Shown here: positions 55,001-63,579 of the stretch, one piece after another | How the letters are laid out: each line of letters opens with the position of its first letter | How positions within the stretch are numbered: the first letter of the stretch is position 1 | Source of the DNA: Thermosipho sp. (in: thermotogales) | Lineage (GTDB): Bacteria; Thermotogota; Thermotogae; Thermotogales; Fervidobacteriaceae | DNA length: 64,000 nucleotides | Assembly: GCA_030153605.1 (NCBI GenBank) | Contig: JASKLO010000004.1 | Coordinates: 1 to 64,000, forward strand | Reading direction: 5' to 3' | Notes under the pieces: model-generated | Seen by the model: only the letters and a program-made list of their open reading frames with translations | What the model was told of the DNA's origin: nothing | Database searches by the model: none | Position numbers and translations under genes: made by a program

Positions 55001-56123
55001 CTTTATCAAAAACATAGAAATGGTATGTTGAAGCAGCAATAATTAAAAATCTATTTTTAAAATTTAAAGCTTTTAAATTTGATAAAAGAGTTTTAAAATC
55101 TTCTTTTATTTCATTATAATTATCAACAATAATTATTGTATTTTTAAAAGCATTTATAATTTTTGCTACATAAGAAAGCATTGTTACAATCTTACATTCT
55201 TTATCAAGGACGCAATTAAAAAGAGAATAATAAATCTCACTATCAAAATTATCACTATTTCTATAATAACTAAGAAGATTCAAAATAAAGTTTTCTAATG
55301 AATAGGCTCTTAAAACAAGAAAACCACTATGATTATATTTGGATTGAATATTATCTAAGAAAGTTGTTTTTCCAATTCTCTTTGAACCTACTATACCTAT
55401 CATTTTTATATCTTTATCCTCTATATAACTTTCTAAAATTTTTTCTTCATTTCTTTTTAATATAGGAATTAACAATTTTTCTTTTGTAAAAATTTCTATA
55501 GAAGAAGACAAATCAAAATCGAATGTTCTTTTTTTAAAATCTTCATTTAACAAATTTTTAATTCTATTTTTTAAACCTTCAGAAGGATTTATATCGTATA
55601 TAACTTTTCCAATTACATACAATATTGATTCAGGAGTAGTAAACTTATTATTTTTAAATTCAGGGGCAATATAAATATTTGCATTATTGTTATTAATATT
55701 TAACTTTTCAGGATCTATAAAAACGGGAGGAAAAATTTTAAAATCATTATCTTTTGTAACATAAACATCTTCCAAAGAAAAAAAGGGTAGTTTATAATTA
55801 TAAATTTGAAAAACTCTCTTAGCAAATTCTAAAAGTATATAAGATAAATGGTCTTTAGAAGGATCGTCAAGTTTATTCAAATCTAATGTTTTTTCATCAC
55901 CAAACGGATAGATTAGCTCTAAATTTTCATTATTGTAAGAAAAACTTTCGGGAAGTATAACATCACTCAATTTGCTCAATGCATTAATATTTATAACCAG
56001 TAAATCTTCAGGAACACATATTTTTTTATCAACTATTTTTAATCTTTTAAAACTTTTCTCACTATCCTTTACTAAGTATTCTTCCCCTGAGTATGTTTTT
56101 CTCAATAACTTAACTATTTCCAC
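52062..56123 (-). CDS. Pseudokinase-STAND ATPase-TPR-GGDEF signalling protein
   Basis: A 1353-residue cytoplasmic protein. Residues 1-210 look like a degenerate Ser/Thr kinase: an APE-like motif survives (YIAPEF, 151-156), but no HRD or DFG is visible. Residues 225-480 are a STAND/AAA ATPase with Walker A GSKRIGKTT (246-254) and Walker B IIIVDN. Residues 500-1070 are helical repeats of TPR type. A GAF-like stretch precedes the GGDEF domain (1194-1353), with GGEEF at 1270-1274 and an inhibitory RxxD (RKED, 1261-1264). It should make c-di-GMP under control of ATP- and ligand-driven assembly. GTG start. Confidence 0.82.
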   Translation of the reverse strand: MEIVKLLRKTYSGEEYLVKDSEKSFKRLKIVDKKICVPEDLLVININALSKLSDVILPESFSYNNENLELIYPFGDEKTLDLNKLDDPSKDHLSYILLEFAKRVFQIYNYKLPFFSLEDVYVTKDNDFKIFPPVFIDPEKLNINNNNANIYIAPEFKNNKFTTPESILYVIGKVIYDINPSEGLKNRIKNLLNEDFKKRTFDFDLSSSIEIFTKEKLLIPILKRNEEKILESYIEDKDIKMIGIVGSKRIGKTTFLDNIQSKYNHSGFLVLRAYSLENFILNLLSYYRNSDNFDSEIYYSLFNCVLDKECKIVTMLSYVAKIINAFKNTIIIVDNYNEIKEDFKTLLSNLKALNFKNRFLIIAASTYHFYVFDKVVELEPFNLDKLEDLIKKMLGRIENEKELVNFIFDLSKGIPGLAIEILRLLIEKNILEKKEEKSSWYFKKEITNKLGFENLFNIFEGFSKDELEKFKFLSILGEKFTETDLKVLEMSINSSFSDSLKRLRFKGFIYKEYHTYRFTLKEYWEKLYYSLSENKRREMHLKLINAFNFVNIYEDDLILKQAWHYTMIGEYIKAICLYLNLIKKGLENYYSPSYLLSLINKVEMLMPSNRYSYALLRFKAELYYRLNKKIDFEIPNKKIFEYWKVSLDFIDKKYEEVINYFEKDKSRLIGYGKIGTYRRKLLYYSALYEKEKMEKIKIKDLKEIFNSINAFSSFVNDVKVRAAILLSRVLVYRDIRFALEYLNHAKELAKKYKLLHFLPLIYSEIAHLTENTVIANTYYDKSIQASYECAIPSLSIDAKLNKIRLLLYMGETKEFFAQLFKIREELELKNLKHHLANSYILEALFYAYDRDFQKGFEAINKAKEIQETLGTSQTYLRTLILLYLFCDKKDKAREIYEENKNKSFIKTLDFDLFAELVLSKKDDLKEKWEKFKNSTTFLWREEAYALVGEKIAAVDPDSYFEQLKILESNYATQNLRLSLSLVYEGFSKYYKVLNKKYRFKNYLSKAFSLYNDLNFNNYSIILKNNNEFLAEKFERIKTLEKDLKSERIPHEFIKIAEKYNFVMRILEELKAIEVIEDPYYILNYFAGKLFDNFPIEEVALYLYDERSQREFLFSTLEDASVMNLKEDVLNSSPLLIKISDKIDRFLSYTIIMKNKSLNLNEKKFNDLIEEFELVEYAFVTVMKGIFAKLRSLIDPLTKLYTRYYFNEKLNEIFDKSKTFKTDFSIIMSDIDHFKMLNDKYGHLLGDEVLKEISKIFLKLLRKEDIVGRFGGEEFIIILPTANSEVAFTVAERLRKEIERIDKFPQKITMSFGVASYPEVKAKTPEELIGFADDALYKAKELGRNRVIVFGKDF

Positions 56124-56133
56124 GTAACCCCCC

Positions 56134-57117
56134 CTATTTTAACTCATCTTCCAAAGCAGCTTTTGTTATTTTTACAACTTCATTAACAACCTCTTCTATA
56201 TCACCCTTTAATGTAGCACCGGCTGCTCTTGGATGGCCCCCACCACCAATAGAAACAGCTATTTTACTTACATCAAACCAGTCTTTTGATCTAAAACTTA
56301 CATGGATTTCTCCTTTTTCAAACTCCGATATAAATATAGCTACTTCAACATTTTTTATTGATCTAATTTCGCTAACAAATCCACCACTGTCTTCTTCAGT
56401 GCAATTATACGTTTCATAATCTTCTTGCGAAAGATAAGAGTAAGCTAAGAGTCCATCACATTCGATTTTTAATTTTTCTATCATTCTAGAAAGCAACTGA
56501 AATTGTTCTAATCTCTTATTTTCTAAAATCATCTTTGCAATCTTATCAGGTCTTGCACCATAGCTAATTAATTCTGCAGCGTCTCTAAAAACTCTTTCAT
56601 CAGCATTAGAATATCTAAAAAATCCTGTATCAGTTTCTATCCCCATCAAATTTACATGAGCTAATTTTTCGTCATATTTTACACCTAAAGCTTTATTTAA
56701 TCTTAGAATCATTTGGGCAGCAGCACCAAATGTCGGATCAACCCAATTATAATTTCCAAAATAAAGATTTGTTGCATGATGATCAATCACAATAGACTTT
56801 AACCTATTTAAATGTTCTGAAAATCTACCTATTCTATCAGGGCTTGATGCATCAACAATAATTAATAAATCTGCTTCAAAATTATTTATATCTTCATATG
56901 TTTTAATAAGATTTACTTCTTCAAGCTCTGAAAAATAACTGGGTATTTTCCAATCAATTGCCATAGAAACTTCTTTATCCAACTTTTGTAAACCCATACC
57001 CAGGGAAAGTACTGAACTAATGTCATCGCCATCGGGCATTATATGACCAACAACAAAAATTTTTTTCGCTTCATTTATTAAACCAACTATATTTAAAAAC
57101 TCATTTGCGGCTGTCAA
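56134..57117 (-). CDS. nrnA: DHH-family phosphoesterase, NrnA type
   Basis: A 327-residue nanoRNase/pAp phosphatase homologue. DHH motifs: GHIMPDGDDISSV, LLIIVDASSPDR and VIDHHATN. The C-terminal DHHA1 part ends in GGGGHPRAAGATL. Such enzymes degrade 2-5-mer RNAs and pAp; some relatives cleave pGpG or c-di-AMP-derived products. It sits immediately upstream of the diguanylate cyclase gene with an 11-base gap. TTG start 8 bases after GGAGG within the pnp tail. Confidence 0.9.
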   Translation of the reverse strand: MTAANEFLNIVGLINEAKKIFVVGHIMPDGDDISSVLSLGMGLQKLDKEVSMAIDWKIPSYFSELEEVNLIKTYEDINNFEADLLIIVDASSPDRIGRFSEHLNRLKSIVIDHHATNLYFGNYNWVDPTFGAAAQMILRLNKALGVKYDEKLAHVNLMGIETDTGFFRYSNADERVFRDAAELISYGARPDKIAKMILENKRLEQFQLLSRMIEKLKIECDGLLAYSYLSQEDYETYNCTEEDSGGFVSEIRSIKNVEVAIFISEFEKGEIHVSFRSKDWFDVSKIAVSIGGGGHPRAAGATLKGDIEEVVNEVVKITKAALEDELK

Positions 57118-57918
57118 TTAAAGCACCTCCAAAGATTTTAAAACTATATTAGAAAAATCATTTTTAACTTTATTAGCAATTTCAAGCACTTCAATATGTG
57201 AAAGAGGCTGATCTAAAATTCCTGCAGCCATATTAGTAGCGCAAGAAAAAACTAAACAATCAATACCACAATGCTTTGCTGCGATAATTTCTGGAACTGT
57301 TGACATCCCTACTAAATCTGCTCCAAACTTTCTAAAAGCCTTTATTTCAGCAGGTGTTTCATAACTAGGTCCTAAAACTGCTAAATAGACTCCTTCTTTC
57401 AAATCCGGAAAATATTCCTTAACCTTGCTAGCCCAAATCTTATCATAAATTTGAGACATATCAGGAAATCTTGGACCAAAATCTTCTTCATTTGGCCCTC
57501 TCAAAGGATTTCTAAATTGTAAGTTTATAATATCCTTTACTAAAACAATATCTCCCGGTTTAAAAGTCTTGTTAATTGCCCCAGCAGCATTAGTAATTAA
57601 TAATTTTTCAACTCCTATCATTTTTAATGTATATATCACAAATTTAATAATTTCTGGCGACCAACCCTCATATAAATGAAATCTTCCTTTTAAAGCAACC
57701 ACACTTTTCCCTGAAAGTTTTCCAAATACTAGCTTACCCTCATGCCCTGGTGCAGTTGAATTGGGAAAATATGGAATCTCTTCATAATTTATTTCAATTT
57801 TATTTTCAATTTTATCAGCCAAAAAACCTAATCCAGAACCTAAAATTAAACCAACTTTTGGGCTTTCAGTTATCCTGCTATTTATAAATTTCAAAGTTTT
57901 ATTTAATTTTTCCTTCAC
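57118..57918 (-). CDS. Purine nucleoside phosphorylase
   Basis: Phosphorolyses inosine and guanosine; feeds hypoxanthine to Hpt. The 266-residue trimeric-type PNP has LILGSGLGFLAD, RFHLYEGWSPE, ITNAAGAINKTFKPGDIVLV, LGPSYETPAEI and ADLVGMSTVPEIIAA. GTG at 57918 is 8 bases after GGAGG; the GTG at 57927 lies inside the SD. It heads the minus block that ends at manA. Confidence 0.94.
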   Translation of the reverse strand: MKEKLNKTLKFINSRITESPKVGLILGSGLGFLADKIENKIEINYEEIPYFPNSTAPGHEGKLVFGKLSGKSVVALKGRFHLYEGWSPEIIKFVIYTLKMIGVEKLLITNAAGAINKTFKPGDIVLVKDIINLQFRNPLRGPNEEDFGPRFPDMSQIYDKIWASKVKEYFPDLKEGVYLAVLGPSYETPAEIKAFRKFGADLVGMSTVPEIIAAKHCGIDCLVFSCATNMAAGILDQPLSHIEVLEIANKVKNDFSNIVLKSLEVL

Positions 57919-57943
57919 TTTTAGCACCTCCTCTGATAAAATA

Positions 57944-57949
57944 ATTATA
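57944..57949 (-). promoter_or_regulatory. Extended -10 for the pnp block
   Basis: TATAAT on minus (57949-57944) is preceded by TGC, an extended -10, 26 bases from the pnp start. The divergent rpe gene starts only 40 bases away. Confidence 0.5.
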
Positions 57950-57988
57950 GCATAACTTAAAAACTTTATTTAAAAAGGAGGAAAAATT

Positions 57989-58630
57989 ATGATAAAATTC
58001 AGTGCGTCAATATTAGCAGCTGATTTGTCAGATTTAAAGTCAGAAATCAAAAGAGTTGAACCATATATAGATGAAATTCACCTTGACATTATGGATGGTC
58101 ATTTTGTCCCTAATCTTACTTTTGCTTATCCAATATTAGATGCAGTTAAAAAATGCACAAAACTACCTATTGATGCTCATTTGATGGTTACTAATCCCGA
58201 ATTTCATGTTGAAAAACTAGTAAAATTAGGTGTAGATAGAATTACTATTCATGTTGAAACAACTAACCATATTAACAAATTAATCTCCCAAATTAAAGAA
58301 AATAATATTGAAGCCTTTGTTACTTTAAATCCCGGAACACCCTTATACTCAATTGAAGAAGTTATAAGTGATGTTGACGGTATTTTAATAATGAGTGTTA
58401 ATCCTGGATTTTCTGGTCAAAAATTTATTGCAAAATCTCTTGAAAAAATTAAAAAATTAAAAGAATGGAAAACAAAATTTGGAATGGACTACATGATAGC
58501 AGTTGATGGTGGAATAAACGAAGACAATATTCAAACAGTTGTTAACGCTGGGGCTGAAATTCTAATTATGGGGTATGGTATATTCAGAAATGATAATTTA
58601 GAAAATTTAAGCAAAACTTTCAGAACATGA
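57989..58630 (+). CDS. rpe: Ribulose-phosphate 3-epimerase
   Basis: A pentose-phosphate enzyme, TIM barrel of 213 residues. SASILAADLSDL, HLDIMDGHFVPNLTFAYP (metal His and Asp), DAHLMVTNPE, MSVNPGFSGQKF and AVDGGINEDN are all in place. AAGGAGG precedes the ATG. The stop overlaps the dnaE start as ATGA. Confidence 0.97.
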   Translation: MIKFSASILAADLSDLKSEIKRVEPYIDEIHLDIMDGHFVPNLTFAYPILDAVKKCTKLPIDAHLMVTNPEFHVEKLVKLGVDRITIHVETTNHINKLISQIKENNIEAFVTLNPGTPLYSIEEVISDVDGILIMSVNPGFSGQKFIAKSLEKIKKLKEWKTKFGMDYMIAVDGGINEDNIQTVVNAGAEILIMGYGIFRNDNLENLSKTFRT

Positions 58631-61092
58631 TTACTGCGATTGTTTCTCCTTATTCATTTAAAGGTTCTATTTTAAAACTTAATGAAGTTATTAACTATGC
58701 GAAAGAAAATAACGCTAAATCGTTGTTTTTATGCGATACCAATTTTCATGCAACCGTTGAATTTATTGATTTATGCAAAAAAAATAGCATAAAACCTATA
58801 ATTGGATTTCAATATAATGAAAAGGTATTTTATGCCAAAAATACAACTCAGTTGTATCAACTTTTTGAAGCTTATAATACAAATAATTTTGAAAATTTAA
58901 ATGTCGAATACATTGAATTAGATGATGTATATTTTGCTTATTATTTGCCAGGTTATAGACAATTATATGAAATTTTTTCTGAATTTTTGGGAGTTAAACC
59001 TGTTGAAAAGGGTGTTTTAAAAAAAATTTTTTGTGATTTAAATGTTGATGACTATAAATTAACCTCAAATCAAACCTTACCCAAAGCGCCTCCGAATTTT
59101 TTAGATATCAAGGTATCATCCAATGAATTTAAGAGACTAAAAAAGGAAATTCAACTAATTAAAGAAAAAGATTTTGTTGACTATTTCTACACAATATATG
59201 AAATAGTAAAAACTGCTGAAAAACTAAACATAAAAGTAGGCCCAGGTAGAGGAAGTGCTGTAGGTTCTTTGCTTTCTTATAAATTGGGTATAACAAAGAT
59301 CAATCCCTTAAAATATGATCTAATGTTTGAAAGATTTTTAAACCCTGGAAGAAATGATTTACCTGATATTGACCTAGACATTGAAGATATTAGAAGAAAA
59401 GAATTAATTGAAAATTTACGGGAAAAATTTAAATACGTTTATCACATATCGACATTTTCTACTATTGGTGAAAAAACGTTAAAAAAATTAGCTTCTCAAT
59501 TCAGAATTTCATCTAAAAAGTTGGAATACCTTCTTAATCTACCCACAAATAAAAGTGTTCATGCTGCAGGAATTATAATTTCAACTAATAAGATCAATGC
59601 GCCCATTAAAGAAAATGTTATTGAATGGGATATGAATTCTTTACAAAAACTTGGATACATAAAATTTGATATTCTTGGCTTAAGAACTCTTACAATTCTT
59701 TCAGAACTAGAAAAAAATCTTGGTAAAGCTTTAGAAAACGATAAAAAATCATATAATTTAATTTCCAAGGGCTATACTACAGGTATTTTCCAATTGGATA
59801 GTCCAATTGGTAAAAGAGTTTCACGTCTGATTAAACCTAATAATATAAATGAACTTTCAATAGTATTATCAATTAATAGACCAGGTCCTTTAAATGCTGG
59901 GCTAGACAAAAAATATGCTGAAGCAAAATGGAAAAATAAAAAATTTCTAGATCTTGAACCCTTAAAAGAAACAAAAGGTGTTCTAATTTATCAAGAACAA
60001 ATAATGAAAATTGCCATGGAACTTGCAGATTTTTCTTCAGAGGAAGCTGATCTATTGAGAAAAGCTGTTGCTAAAAAAGACAAAGAATTAATGGAAAAAT
60101 TATTGAACAAATTTGAAAAAGGTTTGTCAAAAAAATTGACAAAAAACACTGTTAAAGAAATTATTGATATAATTAAAGAATTTTCCGAATATGCTTTTAA
60201 TAAATCTCACTCTGTTGCATATGCTCATATCACTTATTACCTTGCTTATTTTAAAACAAATTTTCCTAAAGAATTTTACAAAACTCTCTTGAAATTTGAT
60301 ACTTCAAAAAAAGAAAGTATAATTTTTGAACTACAAGCTCTTGGATTTGATGTAAAATTACCGAGTGTGAACCAAATTGAAGAGAAAGAAAACGAATTTG
60401 TAATTCCACTTACTTTAATTAATGGAATCACTGAAAAAATTAAAAACAAAATTATTCAAAATGGACCTTATGATTCATTTGAAAGTTTTTTTGAAAAAAA
60501 TTCAGAATTAAACTTTTCAGTTGTTGAATCATTGATTAAAGCAGGAGTATTTGATAATTTTACTGACAGTAGAAGGAAGTTATTAGAAAAATTAAAGGAA
60601 ATTAGAAGTGGAGTAAACAGCAAATTATTAGAAATTTCTAGTAAGTTGTTTGGCAAAAAAATTGATCTTAACTACAAACCCGAACAATTATGGGAAAAGT
60701 GTGATATGGAATATTCTGTTTTGGGTTTCTCGATAACAAAACCTGTAAATGAATTTAAAAATTACTTATCTCCATATGCTATTTCAATAACTAGAAATCA
60801 AAAATTAGCAACTCATATAATAATTAAAGGTGGATACGCTACTGATGGAATATCAACATTTAAATTAAATGCTCCTGATAATACTTATACTTTAATTAAC
60901 GGACGAAAACCTAAACTAATTGATGGAATTAAAAAAATAAATTATGTTCTTAATTACATCAACACACATAAAGATATTGAAAAAGGAAATTTATATGAAA
61001 GCGTTTCATTTGAAAAAAATGGGAAAAAAATTAAAATATTAAAATCAAGACCTCTTATTGATGAGTATGAAATTAAAATTGAAGAGGTGTAG
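58627..61092 (+). CDS. dnaE: DNA polymerase III alpha subunit, compact DnaE
   Basis: An 821-residue C-family polymerase, far shorter than the 1160 of E. coli. GPGRGSAVGSLL (205-216) and the catalytic Asp247, Asp249 and Asp251 in PDIDLDIE are intact, as is IYQEQIMKIA. The N-terminal PHP region is reduced to about 150 residues, and its usual HxH is replaced by VSPYSFKGS, so no metal-dependent proofreading is expected. A short C-terminal region remains. Thermotogota also carry PolC, so this may be the accessory or initiating polymerase. Confidence 0.92.
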   Translation: MITAIVSPYSFKGSILKLNEVINYAKENNAKSLFLCDTNFHATVEFIDLCKKNSIKPIIGFQYNEKVFYAKNTTQLYQLFEAYNTNNFENLNVEYIELDDVYFAYYLPGYRQLYEIFSEFLGVKPVEKGVLKKIFCDLNVDDYKLTSNQTLPKAPPNFLDIKVSSNEFKRLKKEIQLIKEKDFVDYFYTIYEIVKTAEKLNIKVGPGRGSAVGSLLSYKLGITKINPLKYDLMFERFLNPGRNDLPDIDLDIEDIRRKELIENLREKFKYVYHISTFSTIGEKTLKKLASQFRISSKKLEYLLNLPTNKSVHAAGIIISTNKINAPIKENVIEWDMNSLQKLGYIKFDILGLRTLTILSELEKNLGKALENDKKSYNLISKGYTTGIFQLDSPIGKRVSRLIKPNNINELSIVLSINRPGPLNAGLDKKYAEAKWKNKKFLDLEPLKETKGVLIYQEQIMKIAMELADFSSEEADLLRKAVAKKDKELMEKLLNKFEKGLSKKLTKNTVKEIIDIIKEFSEYAFNKSHSVAYAHITYYLAYFKTNFPKEFYKTLLKFDTSKKESIIFELQALGFDVKLPSVNQIEEKENEFVIPLTLINGITEKIKNKIIQNGPYDSFESFFEKNSELNFSVVESLIKAGVFDNFTDSRRKLLEKLKEIRSGVNSKLLEISSKLFGKKIDLNYKPEQLWEKCDMEYSVLGFSITKPVNEFKNYLSPYAISITRNQKLATHIIIKGGYATDGISTFKLNAPDNTYTLINGRKPKLIDGIKKINYVLNYINTHKDIEKGNLYESVSFEKNGKKIKILKSRPLIDEYEIKIEEV

Positions 61093-61096
61093 TAAT

Positions 61097-61546
61097 TTGT
61101 TCATAAATGAATCGATATGCAAAAAATGTGGAGGCAAATGTTGTAAATATTATCCTGGAACAACTCTTCCTAAAGACTTTGGAACTTCAAAAAAAGAAAT
61201 ATTTGATAATCTTGTAATTGCTTTTAAAAGTCAGAGGTGGGCTATTGATTGGATAGATAAAAATAAAAACCTTTATTTTGTCAGACCAGCAATAAAAGGA
61301 AAGGAAGGCTCCACCTTTGACCATTCTTTAAACGGGGAATGTACTTTTTTATCTGAAAATGGTTGTTTACTTTCAGTTGATAAAAGGCCCTCTGGTTGTC
61401 TTTTATTAGAACCATTAGAACAAAAAACTTGTATTCCTCACCTAAGTAAACTTGAGGCTTCAAAACAATGGCAGAAATTTTTAGATTTATTATTTGAAGC
61501 TGCTATTGAAGCTGAAAAAATTGATGAGGAAATTTGGGGTGAATAA
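61097..61546 (+). CDS. YkgJ-like CxxC cluster protein
   Basis: A 149-residue protein with the N-terminal CKKCGGKCCKYYPG and later GECTFLSENGCLL..RPSGCLLLEP and a last TC, the pattern of the YkgJ/UPF0153 zinc or iron-sulfur family of unknown function. TTG at 61097 is chosen: GAGG is 8-9 bases upstream, and upstream ATGs lie inside dnaE. It abuts the RND gene by 2 bases. Confidence 0.82.
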   Translation: MFINESICKKCGGKCCKYYPGTTLPKDFGTSKKEIFDNLVIAFKSQRWAIDWIDKNKNLYFVRPAIKGKEGSTFDHSLNGECTFLSENGCLLSVDKRPSGCLLLEPLEQKTCIPHLSKLEASKQWQKFLDLLFEAAIEAEKIDEEIWGE

Positions 61547-61548
61547 TA

Positions 61549-63579
61549 ATGAGAAAATTCATTCCTTATTTAATTCTATCTATTTTTATTTTTGTTTCAC
61601 TAATTATTATTTTTACTAAAGGAAACATTTATACTGGACCAGAAGTTTTCTTACCTGGCTACAAATATGGGGTTGAATTAGAAAAAGTTGAAAATGAAAA
61701 TGTTAAAAACTTTGTGCGCATTACCAAAGATTTTGGGGATGGTTCAAATGTTCTTATAATATTGCATGAAAAAGAAGGTTTTTTTAATAAAAATTCTACT
61801 GAAAAACTAATTAGTTTACAAAATAGACTCATTGATAAAGATTATATTATTAACATATTAAGTCCTATAAACCTAGTAAAAATTACCGGATTCTCAAAAT
61901 CATATTATGTATCAAATGGAGTTTTGCAAAAAGAAATTTTGAAAGATAAAAACTCTCATAGCCTTATTAGTAGTGATGGAAAATATGTTATTCTTAACTT
62001 AATATTTGATCCAAATGTTGATGCTAGAAAATATATTTCTGAAATTGAAAATATAACTAAAATGTATTTTGAAGATTTTTATCTATTTGGAGAACCAGTA
62101 ATTGATAGTGAATTATTTAAAGAGTTGATAAATCAAACTTACATTTATCCTATTTTTATGTTTATTTTAATTGTTTTATTCTTCTATATTCAGGTCCGTT
62201 CTTTTAAAGTAGCACTATTGATAGTTTTTACTCCAATAATAGCTGCAATAATTACAATGGGATTATTTTTCATCACTGAAAGGCCATTAAATACATTAAC
62301 TGTAATGACTATTTCTTTTTTACTAATAATAGGTTCGGGTTATGGATTACACTATTACAATGCATTTCATAGACTTGAAAACATAGAAGAAACCAGAAAA
62401 CATATTTCTAGACCAATTTTGTTTTCAATGCTTACAACCGTAGCTGGTTTTATGTCCTTTTTATTCGTAGAAATAGAAGCCTTTAGAGAGTTAGGAATAT
62501 TAGTTTCAATTGGACTAATAATTACTGTAATCTTAGTATTCACAATTGGAGAACACTTTCTAAAAAATTTAAATTCAACAAAAAAACCTTCATCATTAGG
62601 CGTAAAATATCTTGGAAATAAAATAGCCATAATTTCATTAATTATTTTCTTATTTATAGGTTCAATTTCACCTTTTTTAATTAAAAACATATCAGTTAAA
62701 TCTGATATGGTCTCATATTTTTCAAAGAAATCTAAAATTTCAATCGCTTATAATCTGATGGAAAATGTTTTCAATTTTAGAGAACCCATATATGTTGTTC
62801 TAGAAAAAGATTCACCATTTTTAGCAACTGATAATATTAAAATCAAAGAAATTAAAAATGCCCTTTTAGAAAATGAATTAATCTCAAGTGTTGATTTTCC
62901 TGATGATATTCCCTTACCAATTTTATATAATTACTCAAAAAGTACTCCTAGTCTTAAATACTTTATCTCCTCACGCAATAAAATTAGACTTGTTATAAAT
63001 CTAACAACAAAGGGATATTACAACGTTGAAACAGTTAAAAAATTTGTGGATTCGATAGTATCAAAAGAAGGTTATAGATATTATATAGCTGGAAGTGCCT
63101 TAATTTGGAATGATATTAATAAAAACGTTAGGAATACCCAAATAAAAAGTTTGAGCTTTGCTGCAATTTTAATATTTATAATGGTATTAATAATTTTTAG
63201 AAAAATTCGATCAACATTAAGTGTTATGATCCCCATCTTTTTTACAACAATAATGAACTTTGTTTTCATGTCTATTTTTAATATTAAACTTGATATCTCA
63301 ACATCAATTACTTCAAGCATTCTTATGGGATTAGTTATTGACTACTCTATTCATCTTGCTAGTGAAGAAAAAAGAATAGGAGATCCAAAAAAGACTGTTA
63401 TAAACGTTGGACCCCCTATTCTAGCAAATGGTTTAGGTTTAATTTTAGGATTTTCTGTGCTTTTGTTTTCTAGCTTAAAATTATTCCAATCAATCTCAAT
63501 ATTACTAATTTTAGGAATTGGTATAGGACTTTATTTCACGTTAATAATCCAACCTTTTTTACTGAAAAAAAGAAGATAA
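61549..63579 (+). CDS. RND/MMPL-superfamily exporter
   Basis: A 676-residue transporter with 12 helices in two halves. Each half has one helix, a large external loop, then five helices. The first-half block FILIVLFFYIQVRSFKVALLIVFTPI is followed by GSGYGLHYYNAF; the second half has MGLVIDYSIHLASEEKR, with the acidic residue used for proton coupling in this family. No periplasmic adaptor or TolC gene is near. Likely cargo is a lipid or hydrophobic compound. Overlaps the Nudix gene tail to tail by 21 bases. Confidence 0.85.
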   Translation: MRKFIPYLILSIFIFVSLIIIFTKGNIYTGPEVFLPGYKYGVELEKVENENVKNFVRITKDFGDGSNVLIILHEKEGFFNKNSTEKLISLQNRLIDKDYIINILSPINLVKITGFSKSYYVSNGVLQKEILKDKNSHSLISSDGKYVILNLIFDPNVDARKYISEIENITKMYFEDFYLFGEPVIDSELFKELINQTYIYPIFMFILIVLFFYIQVRSFKVALLIVFTPIIAAIITMGLFFITERPLNTLTVMTISFLLIIGSGYGLHYYNAFHRLENIEETRKHISRPILFSMLTTVAGFMSFLFVEIEAFRELGILVSIGLIITVILVFTIGEHFLKNLNSTKKPSSLGVKYLGNKIAIISLIIFLFIGSISPFLIKNISVKSDMVSYFSKKSKISIAYNLMENVFNFREPIYVVLEKDSPFLATDNIKIKEIKNALLENELISSVDFPDDIPLPILYNYSKSTPSLKYFISSRNKIRLVINLTTKGYYNVETVKKFVDSIVSKEGYRYYIAGSALIWNDINKNVRNTQIKSLSFAAILIFIMVLIIFRKIRSTLSVMIPIFFTTIMNFVFMSIFNIKLDISTSITSSILMGLVIDYSIHLASEEKRIGDPKKTVINVGPPILANGLGLILGFSVLLFSSLKLFQSISILLILGIGIGLYFTLIIQPFLLKKRR

